Below the pieces are notes generated by a model. That model saw nothing but the letters and a program-made list of their open reading frames with translations, did not search any database and had not been told where the DNA came from. A stretch of 64,000 nucleotides of DNA from Spirochaetia bacterium. Its GTDB lineage: Bacteria > Spirochaetota > Spirochaetia > Treponematales > Treponemataceae. Positions 33,053-44,684 of this stretch are shown one piece after another; positions within the stretch are counted from its first letter, which is position 1, and every line of letters starts with the position of its first letter. The position numbers were made by a program, and so were the translations under genes. Location of the stretch: positions 23,725 through 87,724 of the forward strand of contig JALELH010000027.1 of assembly GCA_022768865.1 (NCBI GenBank). The letters run 5' to 3'.

Positions 33053-33907
33053 ATGGAAGAAAAAGTTATTGATTCTGTTTCGGATGTTGCAGAACAGACA
33101 AAATCATTGCTTCATATTGATGAATTAAAAGCCTATTTAACTTGGGGTAATCTGATTAAGGTTGCCGTAGCAGTTTTTTCTATCCTTATATTTTATATTA
33201 TTTACAGAATCATAAAGAATATTGTAAAAAAGCAGACTGAGCATAAACTGCAGAAGCATACATTCATGCTTGTAAATAAACTGATAAGCTATGTTTTTTA
33301 CATCCTTATAGGAATGTATGTTTTAAGCCTGATGGGAATCAATTTAAGTGCAATATGGGGAGCTGCAGGCGTTGCAGGTCTTGCCATTGGTTTTGCAGCC
33401 CAGACAAGCGTAAGCAATTTAATAAGCGGCGTTTTTGTTTTAAGCGAAAAGTCCATGAAGGTAGGGGACTTTATTCAGGTTGGCGACATTTGCGGTATTG
33501 TAGACAGCGTAGGGCTTTTAAGCGTGCGTGTTCATACTCCGGACAATCAGATGGTGCGCATTCCAAACAGTTCCGTAATTAACAGCAACCTTATTAATTA
33601 CAATTATTTTAATATGCGCCGTTTTGTTTTTGACATGCCCATCAGTTACGATTCTGATGTGGAAAAAGCCCTTGAAGTTGCAAAAACAATTCCTTCAAAG
33701 TGCCCAAGTGTAGTTTCAAATCCTGAACCTGCAGTTTTTTATGACGGCTTTGGCGATGCCATTAATTTAAAGATTGCCGTATGGTTTAATTCTGCCGATT
33801 TTATAAAAGTCAAGAATGAAATGTATGCTGCCATTGTCAATACCTGCCGTGAACAGAATATTGAAATTCCTTACACCCATTATGATATTAATATTTTAAA
33901 TAAATAA
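33053..33907 (+). CDS. mscS: MscS-family mechanosensitive channel
   Basis: Small-conductance mechanosensitive channel protecting the cell against osmotic downshock, 284 residues. Three N-terminal membrane segments end in the pore helix (GAAGVAGLAIGFAAQTSVSN), followed by the beta domain with GDFIQVGDICGIVDSVGLL and IPNSSVINSNLINYN, and a C-terminal alpha/beta domain. RBS GGAGG is 7 bases before the ATG. It is 12 bases after coaBC and likely co-transcribed with it. Confidence 0.93.
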   Translation: MEEKVIDSVSDVAEQTKSLLHIDELKAYLTWGNLIKVAVAVFSILIFYIIYRIIKNIVKKQTEHKLQKHTFMLVNKLISYVFYILIGMYVLSLMGINLSAIWGAAGVAGLAIGFAAQTSVSNLISGVFVLSEKSMKVGDFIQVGDICGIVDSVGLLSVRVHTPDNQMVRIPNSSVINSNLINYNYFNMRRFVFDMPISYDSDVEKALEVAKTIPSKCPSVVSNPEPAVFYDGFGDAINLKIAVWFNSADFIKVKNEMYAAIVNTCREQNIEIPYTHYDINILNK

Positions 33908-33972
33908 AGAAATTTATCAGAAAAACTGCAGAAAAGTGCACTTTTTTGTTTTTTTACGGTTATAAGATAAGT

Positions 33973-34494
33973 ATGAAGAATTTATTTTATAACCGTTTTT
34001 TTATTTTAAGCCTTGTATGCCTGCTGGGGACATTCTGCCTTTTTTGCAATACGGCATGCAGTTTGTTTGAGGATTCTGAAGAAGTTGAATTTACCCTGCC
34101 TGAAAATGCAGAATGGAAGGTTTGTACTTCCTGTGGCAGCGAATTTGTTACGGAAGGCAGGTCTTTTTCTGTCAGGTTTACAAAAAATGAGCCTGCTGCC
34201 CTTGTTGCTTACCGTATGAATTCCTTTGAAACAGCCGGAGCTATTTATCCCTTTAACGCTAGACTTACGGTGCAAAATGCTTTTGCTGCACAGGTTTTGT
34301 ATTCCCTTGCCATGTCTCCTTCTAAGACTTCATGCAAGGAAAAAAGGTATTATCTTTCAACCTTTAACTGGAAGCACTTTGAAAAAGAATGTGCATTGCT
34401 TGGTGAAGATGTATGGAAAGTAAATAAGGAAGATGTTATGAAAAAGATTGCAGACGGAACGTTCAAAAAAACAGACCTTAAGATAGAAAAATAA
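33973..34494 (+). CDS. Putative small lipoprotein, unknown function
   Basis: 173 residues when started at 33973 (MKNLFYNRFFILSLVCLLG), giving a signal peptide that ends at a cysteine in CNTACSLFED; the upstream ATG at 33946 would place charged residues before the signal. The text PENAEWKVCTSCGSEF includes a CxxC. ITFxK-like repeats are absent and no family is recognised. It is followed 24 bases later by a second lipoprotein gene in the same direction. Confidence 0.6.
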   Translation: MKNLFYNRFFILSLVCLLGTFCLFCNTACSLFEDSEEVEFTLPENAEWKVCTSCGSEFVTEGRSFSVRFTKNEPAALVAYRMNSFETAGAIYPFNARLTVQNAFAAQVLYSLAMSPSKTSCKEKRYYLSTFNWKHFEKECALLGEDVWKVNKEDVMKKIADGTFKKTDLKIEK

Positions 34495-34518
34495 AAGATA
34501 AAACAGTAAACTTAAGGA

Positions 34519-35670
34519 ATGAAAAAATTACTTCTTGTTTCTGCTGTCTTTTGTTCTTTTTTTATTTCATGCAATAAAAACAAAGTTTCAGAGACTGATG
34601 CTTCCATAGAATTTAAAACAGTAAAAAGCCATACATGGTATGTTTTTACGGAAACGGGCTTTGAAAAAACAGACCTTCCGCAAAATGCTAAAAATGTTAT
34701 GGAAAAGCCATGGACAGAAGCCGTCCGCATTTCCAGTGCAGGAAGCCTTGTCTCTTCTGACGAAGGTTCCGCTAAAGCACCATACGATGCCTATGCCATT
34801 GTAAATAAAAGGGGGCTGCTTGCCTTTAATGATGCAAAAATTGATTTTTATAAGGATGAATCTATTTTTGCAAAGGATACGGCAGACGGCCTTGTTTATT
34901 CCGGCGGCATGCCTGTTTTTTACCTTTTCAGAAGCACGTTTTTTAATGAAGACCTGGAAGCAAAAAATGCACTGCACGAAGCACGCCCTTTTTTAGTAGA
35001 ATTTAATCCTGCTGCTAAAGTTTTTTATCCTCTTGTTTCCTATCAGAACCTTAAGCTTGATAATAATCATCAGATTTCAGGCTTTTTCTGGAACGGTGAC
35101 ACGTGGGCCTGTGCTACGAAAAAAATGAACGGGTCAGGGGTGGAATTTTCTTTCTTTGACTGGCAGCCTCTTGTTCCCCTTGCAGACCTGAACCCTGCCA
35201 TGGGTGAAGAAACTTTTGTCTTTAATTCCATTACAGAAGACGACTATAAGAAAAAGAATATGCCTAAGCTTATGGACAGTGCACCGGAAGAATTAAAAAA
35301 ACTTATTTCTTCTATTCCGCAGGAATATTCCTTTTATGTTTCCTGGCGTGATTTTTCCGGAACTTCACCCGTAAGCTACTGCCAGATGGGTACGTCGGAT
35401 TTTATGCTTAATGCACGTGGCAGTGTAAGTGCTGAAAGTTCCCTAAGCGTCCTTGTGTTTTCTGATGGAACAACTTACATAAAGAAGCTTAACGAAGACA
35501 ATGTAAGCACTGCCTTCAGGCTTCCGCTGCTTCCTTCCGGTTTTTCTTACGGAGAAGAAACAGTTTCTGGAAACACCCTTTATGTGGCATGGGAAGAAAA
35601 TTCATTCTTTAAGACGCTGCGTTCCGGCTTTATTGCCGTAGATTTGAATTCTATTCTGCAGGCTAATTAG
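34519..35670 (+). CDS. Putative lipoprotein, unknown function (383 aa)
   Basis: Begins MKKLLLVSAVFCSFFISCNKNK with a clear lipobox (FISC, cysteine at 18), so it is probably an inner- or outer-membrane lipoprotein. The rest is strand-rich with aromatic-repeat text (FFWNGDTWACATKK, FSFFDWQPLVPL), suggesting a beta-propeller-like fold, but this is inference. RBS AAGGA. It ends overlapping the convergent OppA-like gene by 4 bases. No family is recognised. Confidence 0.7.
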   Translation: MKKLLLVSAVFCSFFISCNKNKVSETDASIEFKTVKSHTWYVFTETGFEKTDLPQNAKNVMEKPWTEAVRISSAGSLVSSDEGSAKAPYDAYAIVNKRGLLAFNDAKIDFYKDESIFAKDTADGLVYSGGMPVFYLFRSTFFNEDLEAKNALHEARPFLVEFNPAAKVFYPLVSYQNLKLDNNHQISGFFWNGDTWACATKKMNGSGVEFSFFDWQPLVPLADLNPAMGEETFVFNSITEDDYKKKNMPKLMDSAPEELKKLISSIPQEYSFYVSWRDFSGTSPVSYCQMGTSDFMLNARGSVSAESSLSVLVFSDGTTYIKKLNEDNVSTAFRLPLLPSGFSYGEETVSGNTLYVAWEENSFFKTLRSGFIAVDLNSILQAN

Positions 35671-37223
35671 TTTAGTTTTACAAGGTTTGGAATTCTTTTT
35701 ACGGGTGCTTCCTGTAAATATAAATATTTAAGCGGGTGAATATCAAGGGCATTTCCTTTCCAGCCGCCGATTACAGAAAGGTCTATTATATGTGCGCACA
35801 CAGGGTGAGATACAGGTATTACCATGGCGTCATCAAGCAGTATCTGTTCTGCCTGTGCCATAAGCTTATACTGCTCTTCAATGGTGTCCTGCCTTAAGGC
35901 ATCAAGCAAAAGCTGGTCGTATTTTTCATTTTTCCACAGGGAATTATTTAAAGATGAGCCTCCGCGGAAAAGTTCAAGGAAAGCAAGGGGGTCTGCAAAA
36001 TCCCCGATCCATGAATAGTAAAAAAGGTCTGCGTTCCATTCCGGAATAGATGTGTTGTACAGTTCTGCTGTTGTGCTTTCAGTTGTCAGTTCAACGCCTA
36101 AAGGTTCCCATGCTTTTGATAAGATGTCTGTCCATTCCTTTAAATACTGATCCCCGGAAATAACGGCAAATACTATTTTAAGTTTCTCATCTTCTTTTAT
36201 GCCATATTTCTTTCTGGCGTCTTTCATCATTTCTACGGCATCCAGATTGTCCCAGTCTGCAAGGCCCGTAACTTTAGGGTAGCCTGGCAATGGATTTACA
36301 AGTGTTTCTGCCTGAATGCTGAACTTTTTTCTAAGTTCGTCATAGGGAATGGCTTCCAGCAGTGCATTGCGGAATTCACTTTTTTTCCATACTTCATTCT
36401 GCATTTTAAAGAACATGTATACAGTGCCGAATTCTGCATTCATCTGAAGGTTTGCTTTATTTATGATTTTTGAAAAGTCTGCATTGCCGCAAATCCAGTC
36501 AAGTTCACCATTGTTATACTTAAAGGAATTTTCCTGATAGTCATCGCCGATTAAAAATTTTATGCCGGGAATTTTTACATTCTGTGCATCCCAGTATTCA
36601 GTATTTTTCTTAAGTTCAATTTCTGATGGTGACTGGTTTTCAAGAAAGAAGGGACCGCTGTAAACGTTTTTTTCTTCCGGCACAATACTGAAAGAATGAT
36701 GGCATAGAATCTTTGCAAGATGGCTCATTGGTTCCTTTAAGCGTATGACTAAAGTGTAATCATCCCTGACGTCAATCCTTACATCTTCTGCCTTTCCTTT
36801 GCCGAGCCGGAATTCCTGTGCACCTGAAATATTGTCGATTAGGGAAGCAAAGGGTGCGCCTTTAGTTCCTAAAAGCCGTATAAAAGAATTCCTGACATCC
36901 TGTGCCTTGATTTCTTTTCCGTTGCTGAACTTTGCACCATTGCGGAGCGTAAGTGTCCAGCGTTTTTTATCCCTTGATATTTTGTAGGATTTACACAGTG
37001 CAGGAAGCGGTGCAAGGGTTACAGGTTCATAAGAAAATAGTCCTTCATATAAGCCCGTAAAAAGCTGTGCTTCTGATGTGTAGCTTGCTGTAAATGGATT
37101 CATGTTATAAACATGATTTGAAACTGAAATGTTTATTGTTCTTTGCTCTGCAGGTTCCTGAGCAAAAAAAATAGTGGCATTTAATAAACCAAGTGCCACT
37201 ATAAAAAATATTTTTTTCTTCAA
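35667..37223 (-). CDS. OppA-like peptide ABC transporter binding protein
   Basis: Family 5 extracellular solute-binding protein of 518 residues with a cleavable signal (MKKKIFFIVALGLLNATIFF, AQ). The conserved start of the fold is ISVSNHVYNMNPFTASYTSE; then GLYEGLFSYEP, WTLTLRNGAKFSNGKEIKAQ and ELFRGGSSLNN follow, as in OppA/DppA proteins. No permease or ATPase gene is linked, so it must use a transporter elsewhere or act as a sensor. It lies 23 bases downstream of the 468-residue unknown gene and may be co-transcribed. Confidence 0.88.
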   Translation of the reverse strand: MKKKIFFIVALGLLNATIFFAQEPAEQRTINISVSNHVYNMNPFTASYTSEAQLFTGLYEGLFSYEPVTLAPLPALCKSYKISRDKKRWTLTLRNGAKFSNGKEIKAQDVRNSFIRLLGTKGAPFASLIDNISGAQEFRLGKGKAEDVRIDVRDDYTLVIRLKEPMSHLAKILCHHSFSIVPEEKNVYSGPFFLENQSPSEIELKKNTEYWDAQNVKIPGIKFLIGDDYQENSFKYNNGELDWICGNADFSKIINKANLQMNAEFGTVYMFFKMQNEVWKKSEFRNALLEAIPYDELRKKFSIQAETLVNPLPGYPKVTGLADWDNLDAVEMMKDARKKYGIKEDEKLKIVFAVISGDQYLKEWTDILSKAWEPLGVELTTESTTAELYNTSIPEWNADLFYYSWIGDFADPLAFLELFRGGSSLNNSLWKNEKYDQLLLDALRQDTIEEQYKLMAQAEQILLDDAMVIPVSHPVCAHIIDLSVIGGWKGNALDIHPLKYLYLQEAPVKRIPNLVKLN

Positions 37224-37246
37224 TTCTATTCTCCGTCCGGAACTTT

Positions 37247-38653
37247 TTATATTCCAAGCTTTTTCATCTGTTCTGCTTCTTCTGTGTATGCAACGTAGTC
37301 TGTTCTCTGCTGGTTTGCCTTAACAAGAATATTTTTTATCGTTGTAAGTTCCATGCTGCAGCCCTTTATTTTTGAACGGTTGAGCGGTGCAACGTTGTTT
37401 TTAAAATAGTCATCAAGGCCGATTATAAGGGCAAACAGATGGTTGTTTTCCGTCATCTGCTTATTAAGGTATTCAAGAATAGATTCGTCCTTCTGCTGGT
37501 TGATTTTATTGTATCCCGGCGTATCCTTTGTTGCAAAGGCAGAATATATTTTTATTCTTTTAAGCAGGCCGGAAGAAAAATCATTGTAGAAGATTAATTC
37601 TTTTCTTTTTGTGTCTGACTTTTTGTCTGTTAAAGTAACTTCATATTCTACAGGCGGTTCATCAAGACCGAATATTGCCCTTATAAGTTTCAGGAATTTC
37701 TGCTTGAATGACTTTTTGCCGCTCTGCATTATTGCATGGTTTGCCATGATTTTTTCGTAAATTACTTTATAGGAATCATAAGTTGTTCCTACAAGGCGCA
37801 GTGCTTCCATTAAAATTGTGTGGGTATCAATTTTCTGAACTTTTGCTTCTGCTGATTCTTCCTTAACCTGAAGTTTGGCAAGTAATGCCTGCTGAAGTTC
37901 TTCTTTGTTTGGAGCCGTTTCTTCTGCAGCAACTTCCATAATAAGTTCATTGATTAATGGACGCTTCTGCATGCAGCTTGTAAAAAGCCTTCTTATTTCA
38001 GTTACCATTCCCTGAGTAGAAGCGTATGCCTTTCCTTTATCAAAGGAAGAATTTTCCAGGATATTTTTTCTTATTTCAAGCTTGTAGCGTTCTTTCTGGA
38101 ATTCTGCAAGACCTTTTAACACATCCGTAATTTCTGTTATGGCATTTTGTGTCTTAACAGTATTGTCTTTAATCATGCTAAGGGTAAGCTGATCTGCATT
38201 GTTTTTTAATTCATTGATTACAGTTGCAAGCGCCCTTGTGTTTGATCTTGTCGAATTAAGTGAAAGATTATTCCATGAAAATGCGTTATTAAGTTCCAGC
38301 ATTTTTTTGATTACATCAATGGAAAGCATTTCAACGGAAAAACGCATGTAGTTGCAGACGTAGTCTATTACACTTTCATAGTCACTTAAACGCAGTCCAA
38401 GTACCTGCGGGCGTTCGTTGTCGTTGAAAGGAGTTGTATCCGGAGTCTGAATTGATGTAACTTTATTTTCTTTTTTATATGGATCCGGTTCAATCAGTCC
38501 GCGCCTTACAAGAGCTTCAAAAATATTCCGGACGCAAGAAAGGTGGAGCCTGTAGTCATCCTGAATTTTAGGCAGTCTGGTGCAGTTATACCATTGCTCA
38601 CGGTCAGCCCCGGCCATTATGATTTTTGTATTGAATGATTCGTTTTCTGCCAT
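37247..38653 (-). CDS. Conserved-looking protein of unknown function (468 aa)
   Basis: Soluble, mostly helical protein with no signal peptide or membrane segment. Polar helical stretches (NNADQLTLSMIKDNTVKTQNAIT, FQKERYKLEIRKNILEN) suggest coiled coils. A short lysine-rich patch KKSFKQKFLKLIRAIF may contact membrane or nucleic acid. I do not recognise a family. The upstream acyltransferase gene and downstream OppA-like gene are in the same direction. Spirochaete-specific distribution is my guess. Confidence 0.65.
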   Translation of the reverse strand: MAENESFNTKIIMAGADREQWYNCTRLPKIQDDYRLHLSCVRNIFEALVRRGLIEPDPYKKENKVTSIQTPDTTPFNDNERPQVLGLRLSDYESVIDYVCNYMRFSVEMLSIDVIKKMLELNNAFSWNNLSLNSTRSNTRALATVINELKNNADQLTLSMIKDNTVKTQNAITEITDVLKGLAEFQKERYKLEIRKNILENSSFDKGKAYASTQGMVTEIRRLFTSCMQKRPLINELIMEVAAEETAPNKEELQQALLAKLQVKEESAEAKVQKIDTHTILMEALRLVGTTYDSYKVIYEKIMANHAIMQSGKKSFKQKFLKLIRAIFGLDEPPVEYEVTLTDKKSDTKRKELIFYNDFSSGLLKRIKIYSAFATKDTPGYNKINQQKDESILEYLNKQMTENNHLFALIIGLDDYFKNNVAPLNRSKIKGCSMELTTIKNILVKANQQRTDYVAYTEEAEQMKKLGI

Positions 38654-38791
38654 AATCTACCTGTAAAAAAATAAAGTAATCTTGCAGAAACCATCTGAAA
38701 TCCTTGGTTTCTGCAAGGTCAAATCTACTATTACCATTCAAATATCGGCAATAATTATAACAGAACTTAGAAATTTCTTTTAAGTATGTTT

Positions 38792-41496
<2,705 letters not shown>

Positions 41497-41543
41497 TAAA
41501 AATTTGAACAGGCGTTTTTGCTTGTCCAGTAAAAATAACGTTT

Positions 41544-41576
41544 AAAATAAGCCACACAGTTGGTGTGCCTTATTTT
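41544..41576. terminator. Terminator after groEL (first hairpin)
   Basis: AAAATAAG and CTTATTTT flank CACAC/GTGTG arms: 13 paired bases around a 5-base loop with one C-C mismatch, A-rich on one side and T-rich on the other, so it can act on both strands. Confidence 0.8.
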
Positions 41577-41629
41577 AACTCAAGTTTGCTGCGCAACCTT
41601 GTTTATTTATGTGTTCGCTCACGCGAATC

Positions 41630-41675
41630 AAATTAGCTTCTCGGAAACTGATGTTTCCTGCGAGGCTAATTTTTA
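41630..41675 (+). terminator. Second hairpin after groEL
   Basis: AAATTAGC pairs with GCTAATTT and GAAAC with GTTTC around TGAT, with a bulged middle. It ends in five T. Confidence 0.6.
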
Positions 41676-41683
41676 AGGAACTT

Positions 41684-41723
41684 AAAGCCTTCGCTTAAAA
41701 AAGCGGGGGCTTTATTTTTTTTT
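41684..41723 (+). terminator. Third hairpin after groEL
   Basis: AAAGCC and GGCTTT, with inner CGCTT/AAGCG, followed by A and nine T. A strong intrinsic terminator about 100 bases ahead of the next gene. Confidence 0.7.
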
Positions 41724-41822
41724 GTAGCGAGGATAATAAAGATAGGTTATAATTAGAAGATATTTTACAAGGCATGTAAAAATCAGGCAGAAAATAAAGT
41801 CTGTTTTTTACGGGGAAAAAAA

Positions 41823-43550
41823 ATGACACAAGCAAACAATAAACCATGGGATTTTCTTGATTCATACAGGGGAAAGGATTTTAGCGGACAATGGCCAACT
41901 GTGCCGGAAATGTTCAATATAACTGCATCAAGGTTTCCGGAGCGCCCTTGCTTTACTGATTTCGACAGTGATGCCAAACACACCCTTTCTTATTCTGAAG
42001 TCCAGAAAAACGTTGCAGCCCTTGCTGCCTGGTTTATAAAGAACGGAGTAAAAAAAGGAGACCGCATTGCTGTGTCCGGAAAGAATTCTCCAGAGTGGGG
42101 AACTGTTTTTTTAGCCGGTTTAACCTGTGGTGCGGTTGTATGCCCTATAGATTATGCCCTTCATGAAAGAGAAATGGAAAATCTTCTTTCAACAGCACAG
42201 CCTGTATTCTTTTTTGTGGATGAAGAAAAATTCAGTCATTTTGAAAAAGGAAATTTCACCTTTACAACATGTTCACTTAATCCCAGATTTCCTGAAAAAT
42301 ATGTTTACAATTTAAAATCTGAAGAAACGGTTGATTTACATACTGCTGCAGAAGATGATCTTGCCGTAATTCTTTTTACAAGCGGAACTACGGGCAATCC
42401 TAAAGGCGTAATGCTTACCCACAAAAATCTTGTTTCTGATACTTACATTGCACAGACAAGAATGAAACTTTCAGAAAAAGATGTTTTCTATGCCTTGCTT
42501 CCCATTCATCATGCCTATACAATGCAGGCAGTTTTTATAGAGTCACTTTCTGTTGGTGCTGAAATTGTCTACGGAAAATCCATGGCTGTTACCCGCCTTA
42601 TGAAGGAACTTAAGGAAGGCAAAATTACCATGCTTCTTGGTGTTCCTCTGCTGTTCAATAAACTTCTTGCCGGAATCATGAAAGGCATAAAGGCAAAAGG
42701 CCCTGTTGTTTACGGCGTAATTAAAATCCTGCTTAATCTTTCTTACATAATAAAAAAGCTTACGGGAAAAAATCCGGGCAAAAATCTTTTTAAAGCGGTT
42801 TTGCAGCAGGCAAATATTTATTCACTTAGAATTGCAATCTGCGGCGGCGGTCCCCTTGCATCAAGCGTATTCAGGATTTATAACGAAATGGGAATTGATT
42901 TTGTTCAGGGATATGGGCTTACGGAAACAAGTCCTATAATTGCACTGAATCCTGTAGACCATTTTAAAATTGAATCTGTAGGCCAGTATTTCTTCCCGTG
43001 GATGGAAATGAAAATCATTGATAAATCCGCCAATGGAATCGGTGAAGTTGCCGTTAAGGGTCCAATGGTTTTTAAAGGCTATTACAATATGCCTGAAGAA
43101 ACTGCAAAGGTGTTTACGGAAGACGGATTTTTCAAAACAGGTGATTTAGGAAAGCTTGATAAGGAAGGCTATCTTGTTTTATGCGGCCGTGCAAAAAATA
43201 TGATTGTTACTGACGGCGGAAAAAATGTTTATCCGGAAGAAATTGAAAATGCCTTCCAGCTTGAAACAGATATTGCCCAGATTACGGTTCAGGGCTATGT
43301 AGAAGATAAGGCAACAAAGGCAGAAAAAATCGAAGCCCTTGTTTATCCTTCTGACGAATTATTTGCAAAGCTGAACTTAAAGCGTGAAAGTGACATTCAG
43401 TCAGAAGCGGTTAAGGATGCCATAAATGAAACTGTTGCAAAGATTAATAAAACTTTGCAGCCTTATGCAAGAATCAGCAGGGTAACGATTCTTGAAAAGC
43501 CACTGGAAATGACGACGACTCAAAAAGTTAAAAGAACTTATAATAAATAA
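41823..43550 (+). CDS. Long-chain acyl-CoA synthetase (AMP-binding)
   Basis: Activates fatty acids to acyl-AMP and then acyl-CoA, 575 residues. ILFTSGTTGNPKGVMLTHKN (about residues 180-199) is the AMP-binding P-loop; GYGLTETSP, TGDLGKLDKEGYLVLCGR and the C-terminal KVKRTYNK lysine region complete the ANL fold. The final lysine-rich end lacks the standard K at a clear position but TTTQKVKR fits. The start ATG has GGGG upstream at a usable distance. It is probably linked to phospholipid or fatty-acid recycling. Confidence 0.92.
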   Translation: MTQANNKPWDFLDSYRGKDFSGQWPTVPEMFNITASRFPERPCFTDFDSDAKHTLSYSEVQKNVAALAAWFIKNGVKKGDRIAVSGKNSPEWGTVFLAGLTCGAVVCPIDYALHEREMENLLSTAQPVFFFVDEEKFSHFEKGNFTFTTCSLNPRFPEKYVYNLKSEETVDLHTAAEDDLAVILFTSGTTGNPKGVMLTHKNLVSDTYIAQTRMKLSEKDVFYALLPIHHAYTMQAVFIESLSVGAEIVYGKSMAVTRLMKELKEGKITMLLGVPLLFNKLLAGIMKGIKAKGPVVYGVIKILLNLSYIIKKLTGKNPGKNLFKAVLQQANIYSLRIAICGGGPLASSVFRIYNEMGIDFVQGYGLTETSPIIALNPVDHFKIESVGQYFFPWMEMKIIDKSANGIGEVAVKGPMVFKGYYNMPEETAKVFTEDGFFKTGDLGKLDKEGYLVLCGRAKNMIVTDGGKNVYPEEIENAFQLETDIAQITVQGYVEDKATKAEKIEALVYPSDELFAKLNLKRESDIQSEAVKDAINETVAKINKTLQPYARISRVTILEKPLEMTTTQKVKRTYNK

Positions 43551-43554
43551 AAAA

Positions 43555-43590
43555 AGGGCAGCTGTATAAATCAGATAGCTGCCCTTGCTT
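43555..43590. terminator. Bidirectional terminator between acyl-CoA synthetase and methyltransferase genes
   Basis: AGGGCAGCT (43555-43563) and AGCTGCCCT (43577-43585) pair perfectly, with A-run before and T-rich sequence after. The genes are convergent. Confidence 0.85.
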
Positions 43591-43598
43591 TATTTAAT

Positions 43599-44354
43599 TT
43601 ATTTTTTGCATACAATGACCATTGTGCTTAGGTTCTGGTCGTAGTTTTCCTTATTGAATCCGCCGTAAACTTCTGCTGTTTTAAATTTACATTCCTTTAT
43701 TAAAATATTGCGCAGTTCTGCAGCAGAATAAAGGCGCTGAACAAAAGTGTGATCAGTTTTATTTCCGTTTTTGTCAATCAGAATCCATCTTGAATTTAAA
43801 CCTTCCCATGCTCCGCTGACGGTAAATTCAGTAAGCACTGTCATACCTGCTCTTTCAAACCATTCTCCCGGAGTAAAATATTTTATGGCACTTTCGCGGC
43901 TTATGCATTCAAGGATAAAGGTTCCGCCTTTTTTGAGGTTTTTGTAAACCTGCTTTAAAATCTTTATGTCGTCTTCAATTTTGTCGCAGTAGCCGAATGA
44001 ATTGTAAATGTTTACGGCAGCATCAAATTTCTTTCTGGAATTAAAAGTCCGCATGTCGTGGTTTATAAGTTCAAGATGAACGCCTTCGTCATCAGCGCTT
44101 TCTTTAGCGGCGTCCAGAAAAGGTTGTGTAATGTCTACACCTGTAACATTCATTCCGCATGAAGCAAGTTCAATGCTGATTCTTCCGACGGCACAGCAGA
44201 CGTCAAGAATAGAATCTCCGTTTTTTAAACCTGCAAGCTCAATACATTTTTCTGCGATGCCATGTGCCTGAGACCATTGCTGTTCATCAAACATAATGGG
44301 CCCGTAGTTAAGCCAGAAATTTTCATCTTCAAACCATTCTTTCTTTTTATTCAT
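43599..44354 (-). CDS. Class I SAM-dependent methyltransferase
   Basis: 251 residues. SAM-binding motif I is SILDVCCAVGRISIELA (near 49-65), with the usual GxGxG altered to CAVG, followed by VTGVDITQPFLDAAK and FDAAVNIYNSFGY. The substrate is unknown. N-terminal text WFEDENFWLNYGPIMFDEQQW resembles small-molecule methyltransferases. It overlaps the preceding 65-codon gene by 4 bases (ATGA), so the two are coupled. Confidence 0.85.
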   Translation of the reverse strand: MNKKKEWFEDENFWLNYGPIMFDEQQWSQAHGIAEKCIELAGLKNGDSILDVCCAVGRISIELASCGMNVTGVDITQPFLDAAKESADDEGVHLELINHDMRTFNSRKKFDAAVNIYNSFGYCDKIEDDIKILKQVYKNLKKGGTFILECISRESAIKYFTPGEWFERAGMTVLTEFTVSGAWEGLNSRWILIDKNGNKTDHTFVQRLYSAAELRNILIKECKFKTAEVYGGFNKENYDQNLSTMVIVCKK

Positions 44355-44548
44355 AATTTTTCCTGTTCATTGTCTATGGAATGAATTCCATTACAATGTT
44401 CTATGTCGTCTTTTACTTCAGCTATAAGATGTTCCTGCTTTTTCATTTTTGCACATGCTGTTTTAAATAAGGCAACGGAATTCCAGAATTTCTTTGTGTC
44501 TTCTTCTGTAAGAGTTTTTTCGTATTCATCAAGATTAAAAATCTTCAT
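44351..44548 (-). CDS. Small acidic protein of unknown function, coupled to the methyltransferase
   Basis: 65 residues from the ATG at 44548 (MKIFNLDEYEKTLTEEDTKK), preceded by AGAGAGGAA. A longer upstream frame to 44725 crosses the hprK start region and is rejected. It is helical and charged (CAKMKKQEHLIAEVKDDIEHC). No family is recognised. The ATGA overlap suggests it works with the methyltransferase. Confidence 0.65.
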   Translation of the reverse strand: MKIFNLDEYEKTLTEEDTKKFWNSVALFKTACAKMKKQEHLIAEVKDDIEHCNGIHSIDNEQEKL

Positions 44549-44684
44549 TTCCTCTCTCTCCACTATAGTTTTTAGCAGTAATTTTTGCACAACATTTAAC
44601 TTTTGCTTATATTTTAGCAGAAATTTAAAAACTTTTAAAAGACTTCCTATTGTCTTAAATCTGATATAATTGTATAGTATAATT

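Larger units (their letters stand above)
41497..41822. other. 326-base gap with consecutive hairpins after groEL
   Basis: Holds three terminator-like hairpins (41544-41576, 41630-41675, 41684-41723) listed separately, and otherwise AT-rich sequence leading to the acyl-CoA synthetase gene. No open frame with a ribosome-binding site is seen. Confidence 0.6.
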
